Source: Chloracidobacterium sp. (GTDB lineage Bacteria; Acidobacteriota; Blastocatellia; Pyrinomonadales; Pyrinomonadaceae). From it: 64,000 nt of DNA. The DNA is taken from contig JADJJY010000003.1 in the NCBI GenBank assembly GCA_016706275.1, positions 1 to 64,000 on the forward strand, written 5' to 3'. The stretch's first letter is position 1. Each line of letters begins with the position of its first letter. Of the stretch, positions 8,890-17,025 are shown piece by piece. The notes under the pieces are model-generated. The model made no database searches. It saw only the letters and a list, made by a program, of their open reading frames with translations, and had not been told where the DNA came from. A program made the position numbers and the translations under genes.

Positions 8890-10746
8890 CTATTCGAAAA
8901 TAACTACAACCGCCGCTTTCATCGCATTTTCCAATTTGATCGCATCGCCCAGACTTAGCGGTCTTAATACTTCAACGATCCGCTTGACCTCTTTGCCGTT
9001 TTTGCGTTTGATCTCAGCATACCCGAGGCTCGTCAAAGCACCGACATATTTCGGCTCTCGCTCGAGCACGGCACGAAACCACTTTGCCGAATTATCAAAA
9101 TCATTGAGCCTAAAATAAGCGGTGCCCAGCGCGTAGCCCGAAAAGATCCATTCGGGATGCTTGCCGGCGACTTGTTTTAACGCTTCCACAGCACCGGCAA
9201 AATCACCCATATCGATCAGAACGCCGCCGAGGTTTTGCAGAGCCCCATCGGCAACGATCGTATTTCCGGCAATGGCTTTTTGCAAAGCGGCTTTTGCCAA
9301 AACAAGTTTTGCATCTGCTCCTGCTTTGTTATTTGAGTCGATATCCAGTCGGGCATAATTATAATAAGCCCAGCCTAGATTAGCCTGATCGATCGCGTTG
9401 CCGCCGCTCAGATCGACTGCCTTTTCCATTGCCGTCACAGCACCCTGCCAGAGGTTTGTCGGCCGTTCGCAGGAAACAAATCTAGCCGTGTTCGCCTCAC
9501 ATTGTTTGCCAAGTGAAAATCCTAATTTGCTGTTAAGATCTGCCGCAACGTCTTTGTTGTAATTTGGCTGTTTTGTGTAAAAGAGCAGTGCGTTGCTGTA
9601 CCTCGGGATGGCGTTGTTAAATTCGTTCGACATCCGGTAAGCATCGCCCAAGGTTATGAGCACTTCCCAGTTATCGCTCTTCAATTTCTCCGCTGCTTTT
9701 AGCTGTATGATCGCGTCAGGATAATTGCCCAGATCAAAATAAGCCTGGCCGAGCCCGGCGATCGCGTCAAGATAATTTGGCCGCAGACTGATCGCTTGTT
9801 TGTATTCAGGAATAGCGTCAGCCGTGCGGTTTAGCCTGACGAGTATCTCGCCGGTGTTGAAATAAGCCTCAGGATACGTTGGGTCTATCGTCTTGGCCTT
9901 TTGAAACGCCGCTAAAGCCTCGTCATTTCGATTTTGTGCAGCTCTTACGAGCCCCAGGAAAAACTGTGTTTCGGCACTTTCCCCTGAGGTCAGCAGAGCC
10001 TTGGTCAGCAGATCGTCAGCCTTGGCGATCTCGCCCGCCTGATAATAGAGAATACCCAGCGGAACGTAGATCTCAGTCAACCCCTTGTCGGTAGCGAGAG
10101 ATTTCTCATACGAAGCGATGGCCTCAGCCTGTTTGTCGGTCTCAGAATAAAGCTCACCAAGCCCAAAGTATGCCGCGGCATTTTTGGAGTCAAACTTGAT
10201 CGCTTCGAGGAAATAACCCTTTGCTTGTTCGCCCTTATCAGCGACGAGCAGAGCGTTACCGTTCAGAGCCAGAGCCTCACTGTATCCGGTATTGGCCATC
10301 AAGTTTTTCGGGTCGAGCCGGATCGCTTCGCGGAAAAATTCAAATGCGTGTTCGTACTCTGCTTTATCGACATAATACTCACCGACACCGGCAAATAGTT
10401 TGGACGCCTGAACCGGCGGCAGATCACGCCCGCCCTTGGGGCCGAGTGTGTTCGGGTCAATGATCTTTGCCCGGTTGACCTTAGGCGTGACCTTGGCAAG
10501 CTTTTCGTATTGTTTCTTGATCTTTACAGCTGATTCCAACCGCTGCGCTTTTGTCCGCGTTGGTTTGGCTGCGACACGCGGTTTTGATCCACGCGACCCG
10601 CTGCGAAAAACAAACACGCTTGAGCTACCGCTCAAGCTACTCACCGCGACGAGATCCTGTGCCGCGACGGGCAGGCTCGACATTGCAAACGCCGCTATCA
10701 AAACCGCCGCTGTTACGGCTCGAAACATCCACGACCTATTGAACAT
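8890..10746 (-). CDS. Exported tetratricopeptide-repeat protein with SSVFVFR segment
   Basis: 618 residues. The N-terminus has a signal peptide (FRAVTAAVLIAAFAMSSLPV, cleavage after AAQ), then DLVAVSSLSGSSSVFVFRSG and a basic, alanine-rich linker. From about residue 110 to the end there are roughly a dozen TPR units, for example NTGYSEALALNGNALLVADK, AYFGLGELYSETDKQAEAIA, AYFNTGEILVRLNRTADAIP and AIAGLGQAYFDLGNYPDAII. TPR arrays bind other proteins; a periplasmic or outer-membrane adaptor is the likely role. A Shine-Dalgarno GAGGAA stands just before the ATG. The intact reading frame contrasts with its broken paralogue at 5940-7736. The gene is 45 nt upstream of murB, so the three may be co-transcribed. 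Confidence 0.85.
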   Translation of the reverse strand: MFNRSWMFRAVTAAVLIAAFAMSSLPVAAQDLVAVSSLSGSSSVFVFRSGSRGSKPRVAAKPTRTKAQRLESAVKIKKQYEKLAKVTPKVNRAKIIDPNTLGPKGGRDLPPVQASKLFAGVGEYYVDKAEYEHAFEFFREAIRLDPKNLMANTGYSEALALNGNALLVADKGEQAKGYFLEAIKFDSKNAAAYFGLGELYSETDKQAEAIASYEKSLATDKGLTEIYVPLGILYYQAGEIAKADDLLTKALLTSGESAETQFFLGLVRAAQNRNDEALAAFQKAKTIDPTYPEAYFNTGEILVRLNRTADAIPEYKQAISLRPNYLDAIAGLGQAYFDLGNYPDAIIQLKAAEKLKSDNWEVLITLGDAYRMSNEFNNAIPRYSNALLFYTKQPNYNKDVAADLNSKLGFSLGKQCEANTARFVSCERPTNLWQGAVTAMEKAVDLSGGNAIDQANLGWAYYNYARLDIDSNNKAGADAKLVLAKAALQKAIAGNTIVADGALQNLGGVLIDMGDFAGAVEALKQVAGKHPEWIFSGYALGTAYFRLNDFDNSAKWFRAVLEREPKYVGALTSLGYAEIKRKNGKEVKRIVEVLRPLSLGDAIKLENAMKAAVVVIFE

Positions 10747-10910
10747 TCATTTTCCTCACGATCTTATTTGGTCAAACGATAACAACAATACTATAAACCA
10801 TCTTTTCGATGCACAAACTTTTCACGCGGGTTTCCCATCGTTTCTTGCCTATTGTCTCTGTCTGATATAAATTTGAAAGTTACCAACAACTTAACAAAGT
10901 TTCGAGTTAA

Positions 10911-10969
10911 AACTTCCAAGTTCCAAGTTGGCGATCAGAATAACTCGAAACCTGGAACTCGGAATTCGA
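10911..10969. repeat. TTCCAAG/CTTGGAA-type repeat upstream of the EF-G-like gene
   Basis: Tandem words CTTCCAAGTTCCAAGTTGG are followed by inverted words AACCTGGAACTCGG within 59 bp. The same word style recurs in other dispersed intergenic repeats of this window. It occupies most of the space before the ribosome-binding site of the EF-G-like gene. Confidence 0.5.
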
Positions 10970-10998
10970 AGATTTAAAAGAAGGAGAGCTTGCCGAAC

Positions 10999-13104
10999 AT
11001 GAAAGCATTCGCAACTGAGAATATCAGAAATCTAGCTGTCATTGGACACGGCGACGCAGGTAAAACCCAGCTCGTCAGTTCCCTTATCCACGTCGCCGGT
11101 AGCCAGCAACGCTGGGGAAAGGTCGACGAAGGCACGACCATCACCGATTACGACGAAGACTCGATCGAAAGAAAGGTCTCGCTCAACAACAATTTTGCCC
11201 ACGCCGAATATCAGGACACCAAGATAAATTTTATCGACACGCCGGGCTACGCCGCGTTTGTCTCGCATGCACGGCCCGCGCTTCGCGTTGCCGATTGTGC
11301 GTTAGTGGTCGTTGACGGCGTGCACGGCATCGAGGTGCAGACCGAAAAGACCTGGCAATACGCAAACGAATTTTTGCTGCCGCGTTTTATGGTCATCAAC
11401 AAGATCGACAAAGAGCACGCGGATTTTGGCCACGCGCTTGAAACAGCGGCTGATTCGTTTGCCCGCTCGATCGTGCCGTTCACGCTGCCCATCGGCCGCG
11501 AAGGCAGTTTTCGCGGCGTGATCGATGTCGTCCATCAAAAAGCATACGAATTTGACGCCGACGGAAAAGCCAAAGCGATCGGGATACCGAGCGAAGAAAA
11601 GGCTCTGCTCGATTCGACACGCGAACGCTTGATCGAGATCGTCGCCGAATCTGACGACGCTCTGATGGAGAAATACTTTGCGGACGGCACTTTGCCCGAA
11701 GAAGATATTATCCCAAACCTCGCCCGTGCTATCGCGGCCAGCAAACTCTGCCCGGTTTATGCCGCCTCGGCGACGACACTCGTCGGGTTGCAGATCTTGC
11801 TTGATCACCTCGTCGAATTTGCTCCAAACCCGGCGACGCATGAGATGGAATATGGTTTCACCGACAACGAAATGACCGGCGACCGTATCAATCGCAAATA
11901 TAATAATGACGAGCCGTTTTCGGCATACGTTTTCCGCACAATCGCCGACCCGTTTGCCGGCCGAATCAACGTGATGAAGGTCATTTCCGGCAAGATCGGA
12001 CACGACGCTAGCGTAAGAAATACGACCCGCGACACAGACGAACGTCTCGGTGCATTGCATGTCATCTCCGGCAAAACGCTCGATAAGGTCGACTCCGCCG
12101 CGACCGGCGACATTATTGCCGTCGTCAAGCTCAAAGACACACAGACCGGCGACACCTTGTCTGACAAGGCAAAGCCCATCGTTTTTCCGCCGGTGCAATA
12201 CCCTGAGGCCGCGATCGCGTTTGCCATCGAGCCTAAGTCGCGTGCGGACGAAGACAAGATCTCCGGTGCTCTGCATAAGATACTAGAAGAAGATCCGTCA
12301 CTTCATTTTGACCGCGACCCACAGACCAACGAATTCATACTTTCAGGCAGCGGCCAGCTTCACATTGAGACGGTCGTCAAAAAACTCGAACAGCGTTATC
12401 ACGTCGAGGTTGCCCTTCATCCACCAAAGGTTCCTTACAAAGAAACGATCACAACTCAGGCGGAGGTTCAGGGCCGCCATAAGAAACAGTCCGGCGGACG
12501 CGGGCAATTTGGCGATTGTAAGGTGATATTTGAGCCGCTCGAACGCGGTGCCGGATTTGAGTGGGTCGATAAGATCTTTGGCGGCTCGGTGCCGCAAAAT
12601 TTCCGCCCCGCCATCGAAAAAGGCATTATCGAAGCCGCCGCAAGCGGTGCCGTCGCGGGCTATCCGCTCGTCGATTTTAAGGTGACGCTAATTGACGGCA
12701 GCTTTCATGCTGTAGATTCTGATGAGCATTCATTCCGTGCGGCCGGACGCAAAGCGTTTCGTGCCGCGATGGAGAAAGTTAAGCCGACCCTGCTCGAACC
12801 GATCATGGATGTCGAGGTGTTTACGCCCCAAGAGGTTTCTGGCGACATCATGGGCGACCTAAACAGTCGTCGCGGACGCGTCGGCGGCATGGAGGTTCGC
12901 GGCAAGCAACAGGTCATCAAGGCCAAAGTCCCGCTCGCCGAAATGCTCGATTACCAGTCAAAACTAAACAGCGTCACCCAGGCCCGCGGCTCGTATCACA
13001 TGCAGTTTTCGCATTACGACCCGCTGCCCGGCAACCTGCTCAAAAAGGTAGTTGACGAAGCCGTCGCCGCCGGGCGTGTGAGAGCACACGACGACGAAGA
13101 CTAG
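10999..13104 (+). CDS. EF-G-like translational GTPase (EF-G2 type)
   Basis: About 701 residues. G1 is GHGDAGKTQLVSS, G3 is DTPGYAAF, and G4 is NKID. Domains II-V follow (LHFDRDPQTNEFILSGSGQL in domain III, GGRGQFGDCKVIFEP in domain IV, and the closing YQSKLNSVTQARGSYHMQFS). This is the EF-G-like paralogue group, related to but distinct from the housekeeping fusA product; its role in translocation or ribosome recycling varies and is not settled. A TTG at 10990 could also start the frame, but ATG at 10999 is 12 nt after AAGGAG and gives the usual family N-terminus (MKAFATENIRN); the TTG is only 3 nt from it. It is followed by a strong terminator and is probably monocistronic. Confidence 0.9.
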   Translation: MKAFATENIRNLAVIGHGDAGKTQLVSSLIHVAGSQQRWGKVDEGTTITDYDEDSIERKVSLNNNFAHAEYQDTKINFIDTPGYAAFVSHARPALRVADCALVVVDGVHGIEVQTEKTWQYANEFLLPRFMVINKIDKEHADFGHALETAADSFARSIVPFTLPIGREGSFRGVIDVVHQKAYEFDADGKAKAIGIPSEEKALLDSTRERLIEIVAESDDALMEKYFADGTLPEEDIIPNLARAIAASKLCPVYAASATTLVGLQILLDHLVEFAPNPATHEMEYGFTDNEMTGDRINRKYNNDEPFSAYVFRTIADPFAGRINVMKVISGKIGHDASVRNTTRDTDERLGALHVISGKTLDKVDSAATGDIIAVVKLKDTQTGDTLSDKAKPIVFPPVQYPEAAIAFAIEPKSRADEDKISGALHKILEEDPSLHFDRDPQTNEFILSGSGQLHIETVVKKLEQRYHVEVALHPPKVPYKETITTQAEVQGRHKKQSGGRGQFGDCKVIFEPLERGAGFEWVDKIFGGSVPQNFRPAIEKGIIEAAASGAVAGYPLVDFKVTLIDGSFHAVDSDEHSFRAAGRKAFRAAMEKVKPTLLEPIMDVEVFTPQEVSGDIMGDLNSRRGRVGGMEVRGKQQVIKAKVPLAEMLDYQSKLNSVTQARGSYHMQFSHYDPLPGNLLKKVVDEAVAAGRVRAHDDED

Positions 13105-13132
13105 TAGTCTTATTTTTCATGATCAACAAACA

Positions 13133-13168
13133 ACGCCAGCGAGGATCGGCCCCGGTGGCGTTTTTTGT
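13133..13168 (+). terminator. Intrinsic terminator after the EF-G-like gene
   Basis: Stem ACGCCA/TGGCGT with an inner GC-rich part (GATCGG..CCGG) is followed by a long T-rich tract to about 13176. Confidence 0.8.
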
Positions 13169-13189
13169 TTTTTTTGATAGAGTGTTTTT

Positions 13190-14050
13190 ATGAAAAATAT
13201 TCTGATACTGTCGCTGATCTTGACGGTGTGCGTCACTCTCGGATCTGGATGCCAGTACTTAAAGTCCGCTGCACCGGTGCCGTCAGAACAGGCGGACGCA
13301 AAGCCTGCAACAACCGTAAAGACGGGCAAATTGACGCTAAACACTGAGGCGTTGGGGACTCTCGAAGACCCAAAGCCCTTGACCGCTAAACTCGCAAAGA
13401 TCTTTCTACAGCGCGAAGCCGAGGGTATCCTCCGAAAAGGAACAAACGTGGTCGTAAAGGACGTCTATGTGGTCGCCGACCCGAAAATATCGATTGGCAA
13501 ACTCGCCGCGCTGATGCAAAATGGCGGTGAGTTCTGGTTACCCAGAGGTAAATCCATCACCGATTCCGGTAAACTAGTCCGGCCAAATCCACTCACTCTC
13601 GTCCTCAAAACCGAAAATGCAACCGACTGGATGCCTTCTTTCGGGTTCGCTGACGAGGACCTTGCCAAACTTGCGTGTCTGGTAAAATTTACAACGGTGG
13701 AAACAAAAAACGATCTCTTGGAGGCGAGGGTTTTCGGAAATTCACTAGAGATCGCATCGGACGACGGCCTGTTTCTTAATACGGAGTTAAAACAAGAGCA
13801 ACTTAAAGCTAACGACCCTAAGCCCGATCAAAGGCCGGTCACGGATTCGGAACTGTCTGCGGTTTTGGGTAAACTCTACGATTCGCGATACGCAGATGTC
13901 ATTTATTCCCGACAATCGGCCACCCTTAAATTATTCGTAAGCGAAAATGCGTCGTACGCGAGCCTGTTAAAAGTACTTGCGGCCATTGATAAGCCGTATG
14001 TTACCGTTGACGTACGCATCAGGCCGATGAGGTTTCCGGAAAAGAAATAA
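13190..14050 (+). CDS. Lipoprotein of unknown function, possibly with a duplicated small alpha/beta domain
   Basis: 286 residues. The lipoprotein signal is ILILSLILTVCVTLGSGC, with the lipid Cys21. After a proline- and alanine-rich linker come two stretches that look like the same alpha/beta design: VVVKDVYVVADPKISIGKL followed by an ALMQNGG helix, and KLFVSENASYASLLKVLAAI with the helix included. The second resembles the periplasmic domain of ExbD/TolR proteins (a beta strand, then a tyrosine-containing helix), but there is no transmembrane anchor of that family and no TonB-system gene next to it. I do not recognise the family. It follows a terminator and is probably expressed on its own. 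Confidence 0.65.
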   Translation: MKNILILSLILTVCVTLGSGCQYLKSAAPVPSEQADAKPATTVKTGKLTLNTEALGTLEDPKPLTAKLAKIFLQREAEGILRKGTNVVVKDVYVVADPKISIGKLAALMQNGGEFWLPRGKSITDSGKLVRPNPLTLVLKTENATDWMPSFGFADEDLAKLACLVKFTTVETKNDLLEARVFGNSLEIASDDGLFLNTELKQEQLKANDPKPDQRPVTDSELSAVLGKLYDSRYADVIYSRQSATLKLFVSENASYASLLKVLAAIDKPYVTVDVRIRPMRFPEKK

Positions 14051-14167
14051 GTTCTCCGGTGTCAACGCCGCGCCTGGCCAGCGATGAATAAACTAAACCC
14101 CTTATTCTTCGTATTATTATTTATCAGTTAGGAGGAACGAAATTAGTTTTTGTTATTGGGAGATCAT

Positions 14168-15142
14168 ATGAAACGAAATATTACTGTACTTATTATCCTT
14201 TTCTTAGCCGCGTTCGCCGTTAACTCGCAGGTCCGCCCGCCAACGCCTCGCGGTAGTCAAAAGGCAACGGTTTCGCAGACGATCGGCACCACTGACGTTT
14301 CAGTATCCTACAGCCGTCCGGCAATAATCGGCCGTAAGATTTTTGGCGACTGGCCGACGGCCGTTGCCGGCGAAGCCACACTCGACAACGGCAACACTCG
14401 GCCAAAAGACGCCCCGCTCGTTCCCTGGGGACACGTCTGGCGTGCGGGTGCTAACGAAGCGACGCTATTTTCCGTCGCCGACGATGTGACCATCAACGGC
14501 CAGCCGCTCGCCGCCGGTAAATATAGCCTGCACGCGATACCGGGGAAAAATGAGTGGACGATCATCTTTAACAAAGACGACGGCCAATGGGGCAGTTTCT
14601 CTTACGATGCAAAAAAAGATGTGCTCCGTATTCAGGTCAAGCCCGATTGGAAAAGGGAAAAGGTTCAGCTACTGACTTACACGATCGACGCCGATGCTCC
14701 TGCAAAGGTCGGTGACGTTACATCAAGGGCAACGGTCACTCTTAGTTGGGAAAAGGCCCGCGTGCCGTTCACCGTCGAGGTCAAAGATGTTGTAGGTTCT
14801 ACGATCACACGGCTCAAAGCCTATGTCGCCGCCGCCAAACCCGAAGATCCCGGCCCACGCATCAATGCGGGCAATTACGCTCGAGACAATAAGCGAACCG
14901 AAGAAGCAAAGTCTTGGTACGACGAAGCGTTAAGACTAAATGATGCCATGATCGCGACCAAAGAGACGTTTCAGAATCTACAGCGTAAGGCGACGATCCT
15001 GTTAAACCTCGGACGCAGTCCCGAGGCGTTAACTGCCGCCGAACGAGCTGTCGTTGTCGGCAAAGCCGATACTACAGTCACCAAAGCCCAGATCGAGGCA
15101 CTCGAAAAACGCATCGCCGACATCAAAGCCGGTAAGCAGTAA
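14168..15142 (+). CDS. Exported DUF2911 protein with C-terminal TPR
   Basis: From ATG 14168 (GGGAGA just upstream; the first ATG, at 14165 in no better context, and the earlier start at 14150 give no better leader) the protein has about 324 residues. A signal peptide (ITVLIILFLAAFAV, cleavage near NSQ) precedes a DUF2911 domain, residues about 20-180: VSVSYSRPAIIGRKIFGD, then WRAGANEATLFSVADDV and the central GKYSLHAIPGKNEWTIIFNK. DUF2911 proteins are exported beta-rich proteins of Bacteroidota and Acidobacteriota; function is unknown. Residues about 225-310 form TPR-like helices (NAGNYARDNKRTEEAKSWYD). The gene ends 17 nt before a perfect inverted repeat that probably serves as a two-way terminator. 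Confidence 0.85.
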   Translation: MKRNITVLIILFLAAFAVNSQVRPPTPRGSQKATVSQTIGTTDVSVSYSRPAIIGRKIFGDWPTAVAGEATLDNGNTRPKDAPLVPWGHVWRAGANEATLFSVADDVTINGQPLAAGKYSLHAIPGKNEWTIIFNKDDGQWGSFSYDAKKDVLRIQVKPDWKREKVQLLTYTIDADAPAKVGDVTSRATVTLSWEKARVPFTVEVKDVVGSTITRLKAYVAAAKPEDPGPRINAGNYARDNKRTEEAKSWYDEALRLNDAMIATKETFQNLQRKATILLNLGRSPEALTAAERAVVVGKADTTVTKAQIEALEKRIADIKAGKQ

Positions 15143-15159
15143 ACTACAGATACTTCACT

Positions 15160-15225
15160 GCGAAACACGCTAAAAATACGAAAAAGAGCCGATTGGTTTT
15201 ATTTCGTATTTTTAGCGTGTTTCGC
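15160..15225. repeat. Perfect 23-bp inverted repeat between convergent genes
   Basis: The left arm 15160-15182 (GCGAAACACGCTAAAAATAC plus GAA) is repeated exactly as its reverse complement at 15203-15225, with a 20-nt loop. It lies between the ends of the DUF2911 gene and the cytochrome gene, so it may end transcription from both sides. The words are close to those at 22814-22894 and 33806-33902. Confidence 0.85.
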
Positions 15226-15242
15226 GGTTAATTCCTTACTAA

Positions 15243-15833
15243 CTAAGCCGTTTTCTTATGACACATCGTGCATTGTGTCTGGATCGGCCCTTTCGACGTC
15301 GGTACTGTCTTTCTGACCTCACCATGACATCCCGCACAGGTGCGGTGTAATGCCGTCATATTATTGAGCGTGATCAACGCAGGGCTGCCCTCGTGCTTGA
15401 TCTCGGGGATCGCGTCGAGCAGTTTTGGCTTTTCGCCGGTGCGTGCATGACATTCGCGGCAACCGGCAACACCAGCAGCCTTTGCATCTTTTGCAAATAA
15501 CTCAGCCGTAAGCGAGGTCGCACGATCCGCCGGCCAAGCCGTTTTTAGCGGTGCATGTTTCGCGATCTCAGCCGCTGGTTGGGCAGTATGATGGCACGAG
15601 ATACACGCAATCGGGGAACCGGGTGTAATGCTGTAAGTTCCGCCGTTGTGCTTGGCGTGGCTAAACGTCACCTGCCCAAGCTTTGCGTCCTTTCCGAGCA
15701 CGATAACCTCTGGCATCTTCTGATCATCAGCCTTTTGGGCCAATGTCTTGCCGACAAAACCATCTCCCATCGACACCCAAATGCCGGCTGTCAATAAAAG
15801 ACCAACACAAAATAAAAGAGCAATAGATCTCAT
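15243..15833 (-). CDS. Exported tetraheme c-type cytochrome (class III / c3-c7 type)
   Basis: From ATG 15833 (preceded by GGAGGTGAGAACT, an excellent ribosome-binding site) the protein has 196 residues. A signal peptide or single N-terminal anchor covers residues 1-22. Four heme motifs are visible: Cys77-ISCH, Cys125-RECH, Cys166-AGCH and Cys188-TMCH. FSHAKH at 57-62 supplies a histidine typical of the distal ligands in cytochrome c7/c3 proteins. It should carry electrons in the periplasm. No oxidase, reductase or cytochrome assembly gene is next to it, so its partner is unknown. The convergent neighbour is separated by a perfect inverted repeat. Confidence 0.9.
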   Translation of the reverse strand: MRSIALLFCVGLLLTAGIWVSMGDGFVGKTLAQKADDQKMPEVIVLGKDAKLGQVTFSHAKHNGGTYSITPGSPIACISCHHTAQPAAEIAKHAPLKTAWPADRATSLTAELFAKDAKAAGVAGCRECHARTGEKPKLLDAIPEIKHEGSPALITLNNMTALHRTCAGCHGEVRKTVPTSKGPIQTQCTMCHKKTA

Positions 15834-15925
15834 AGTTCTCACCTCCTGAACAGATTTGATGCAAGTATATTCGCAAAAGGGGGCCGAAATTGTGACGTAG
15901 CGCACATTAGCCCCATATTTCTAAT

Positions 15926-15956
15926 TTCGTGCCCTTCGTGTAATTCGTGGCTAAAC
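15926..15956. repeat. Half copy of the CACGAAT palindrome, overlapping the end of the beta-lactamase gene
   Basis: TTCGTGTAATTCGTGGCTAA and the bases before it match the right arm of the palindrome at 46643-46722 at all but three positions over about 31 bp. Read on the minus strand, its GTTTAG supplies the final Val codon and the stop of the beta-lactamase gene. Confidence 0.7.
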
Positions 15957-16940
15957 TTTTTTTGCCCACCTATCCCAACAAGCCTTTGCGATCTTTGCGA
16001 TCACGGCCTCGCGGGTTTTCTCGTCAGCGGGTGAATCTGAAACAAAAACGGCGATAGCGAATAACTTGCCGTTTGGTAACTCAATAAGCCCGATGTCGTT
16101 AGTAGCTCCGGTTATGCCGTTCCGCGTTCCACCCGTACCAGTTTTATGAGCTACTAGCGTTTTGTCCGGAAGCAATCCCATTAGACGTTTTGCACCCGGG
16201 ATCGAAGTTGCCATAAAAACAAACATCTCATCCGCTTCATTTAGTCCGTCCTCGACGGGCTCCGGGCGATGAGATCGAGAGCTATCAAAGGATCTTAGCA
16301 ATTCAACACTCGCTGTCGGCGTCGCCCAATTCTCAAACTGCGTCTGCCAATCTTTCCCGAGCTCCTTTTCGGTATTTACGACCTTCATATCGCGAATGCC
16401 GATCTGCGTGAGGTACGATTGGACATCGCCCGGCGAGACTAAACGCAGCAGCACATCGCTGGCGGTACCGTCTGATTCGACGAGGGCCAATCGGATCAGT
16501 TCGCGGATGGTATATTCCCCGCCGCTCGGGCTTTTATCACGCAGCGGCGAACGCTGGCCTTCGCGGACCATGTCCTCTTTGGTAACGCCAATGACCTCGT
16601 CGAGATCGAGCTTGCCCAGCCGCACCTGCTCCATCACCGCCATCGCGATCGGCAGTTTGTAGACGCTCTGCATCGGATAGTGCCCGTCGGCATTGAGGAA
16701 CGCCGCCTCGCCCGTCTCCAGCACGACCGCCGCAACCCCGACCTTACCCTTTGCCGCCGCGGCGATCTCAGCGATCTGCTTTTCAAGCTCAGCGTCAGGC
16801 TGGTAAACCATCTTCGGCACAGGCGTCGCCGACGGTGGTGGCTCTGGCGTCGGAAATCCGTCAGGGATCTCCGGCATCTTGACGCAGCCAAACATCATGC
16901 CTACGGCGAGCATAAGTATAAATCTAGTAATTTTTCGCAT
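15951..16940 (-). CDS. Class A beta-lactamase family lipoprotein
   Basis: I choose ATG 16940 because GAGGATCGCG precedes it; ATG at 16958 lacks a site. The lipoprotein signal MRKITRFILMLAVGMMFGC ends at lipid Cys19, then a proline-rich linker follows. Motifs: Ser92-Val-Tyr-Lys95 (MQSVYKLP), Ser156-Asp-Gly158 (VESDGTAS; Gly instead of the usual Asn), a Glu in NTEKELGK followed by FENWATP as in subclass A2 enzymes, and Lys266-Thr-Gly268 (HKTGTGG). All catalytic parts of a penicillin-hydrolysing enzyme are present. Residues about 221-234 (SSRSHRPEPVEDGLN) replace a normally helical surface segment and look repeat-derived. The last codon and stop lie in an intergenic repeat. A chromosomal enzyme; actual substrate range cannot be read from the sequence. 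Confidence 0.85.
   Translation of the reverse strand: MRKITRFILMLAVGMMFGCVKMPEIPDGFPTPEPPPSATPVPKMVYQPDAELEKQIAEIAAAAKGKVGVAAVVLETGEAAFLNADGHYPMQSVYKLPIAMAVMEQVRLGKLDLDEVIGVTKEDMVREGQRSPLRDKSPSGGEYTIRELIRLALVESDGTASDVLLRLVSPGDVQSYLTQIGIRDMKVVNTEKELGKDWQTQFENWATPTASVELLRSFDSSRSHRPEPVEDGLNEADEMFVFMATSIPGAKRLMGLLPDKTLVAHKTGTGGTRNGITGATNDIGLIELPNGKLFAIAVFVSDSPADEKTREAVIAKIAKACWDRWAKKV
16237..16274. repeat. Repeat-like palindrome inside the beta-lactamase gene
   Basis: The stretch encodes SHRPEPVEDGLNE. It is bounded by ATCTCATC (from 16225) and GATGAGAT, 8-bp inverted ends. The RPEPVE(G) peptide is typical of dispersed palindromic repeats of the type CCGGAGCCCGTCGA seen in other bacteria. It is placed in frame and adds a surface segment. 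Confidence 0.5.
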
Positions 16941-17025
16941 CGCGATCCTCGCCATCATCGTAACGAACTTGAGTAAGGATTTAAATACCTAAATTCAGGG
17001 ATCGGTCTATTTTACGACTCTGCGA

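Noticed and set aside
11302..12276. 324-residue minus-strand frame inside the EF-G-like gene
   Set aside because: The plus-strand frame is a complete translational GTPase; the reverse frame has no domain or start site.
13123..13344. Minus-strand frame over the terminator and the lipoprotein start
   Set aside because: It crosses an intrinsic terminator and a gene with a clear lipoprotein signal; no family likeness.
15951..16940. Horizontally acquired resistance gene
   Set aside because: No mobile element, integron or change of composition is near it; it looks like a chromosomal family member.
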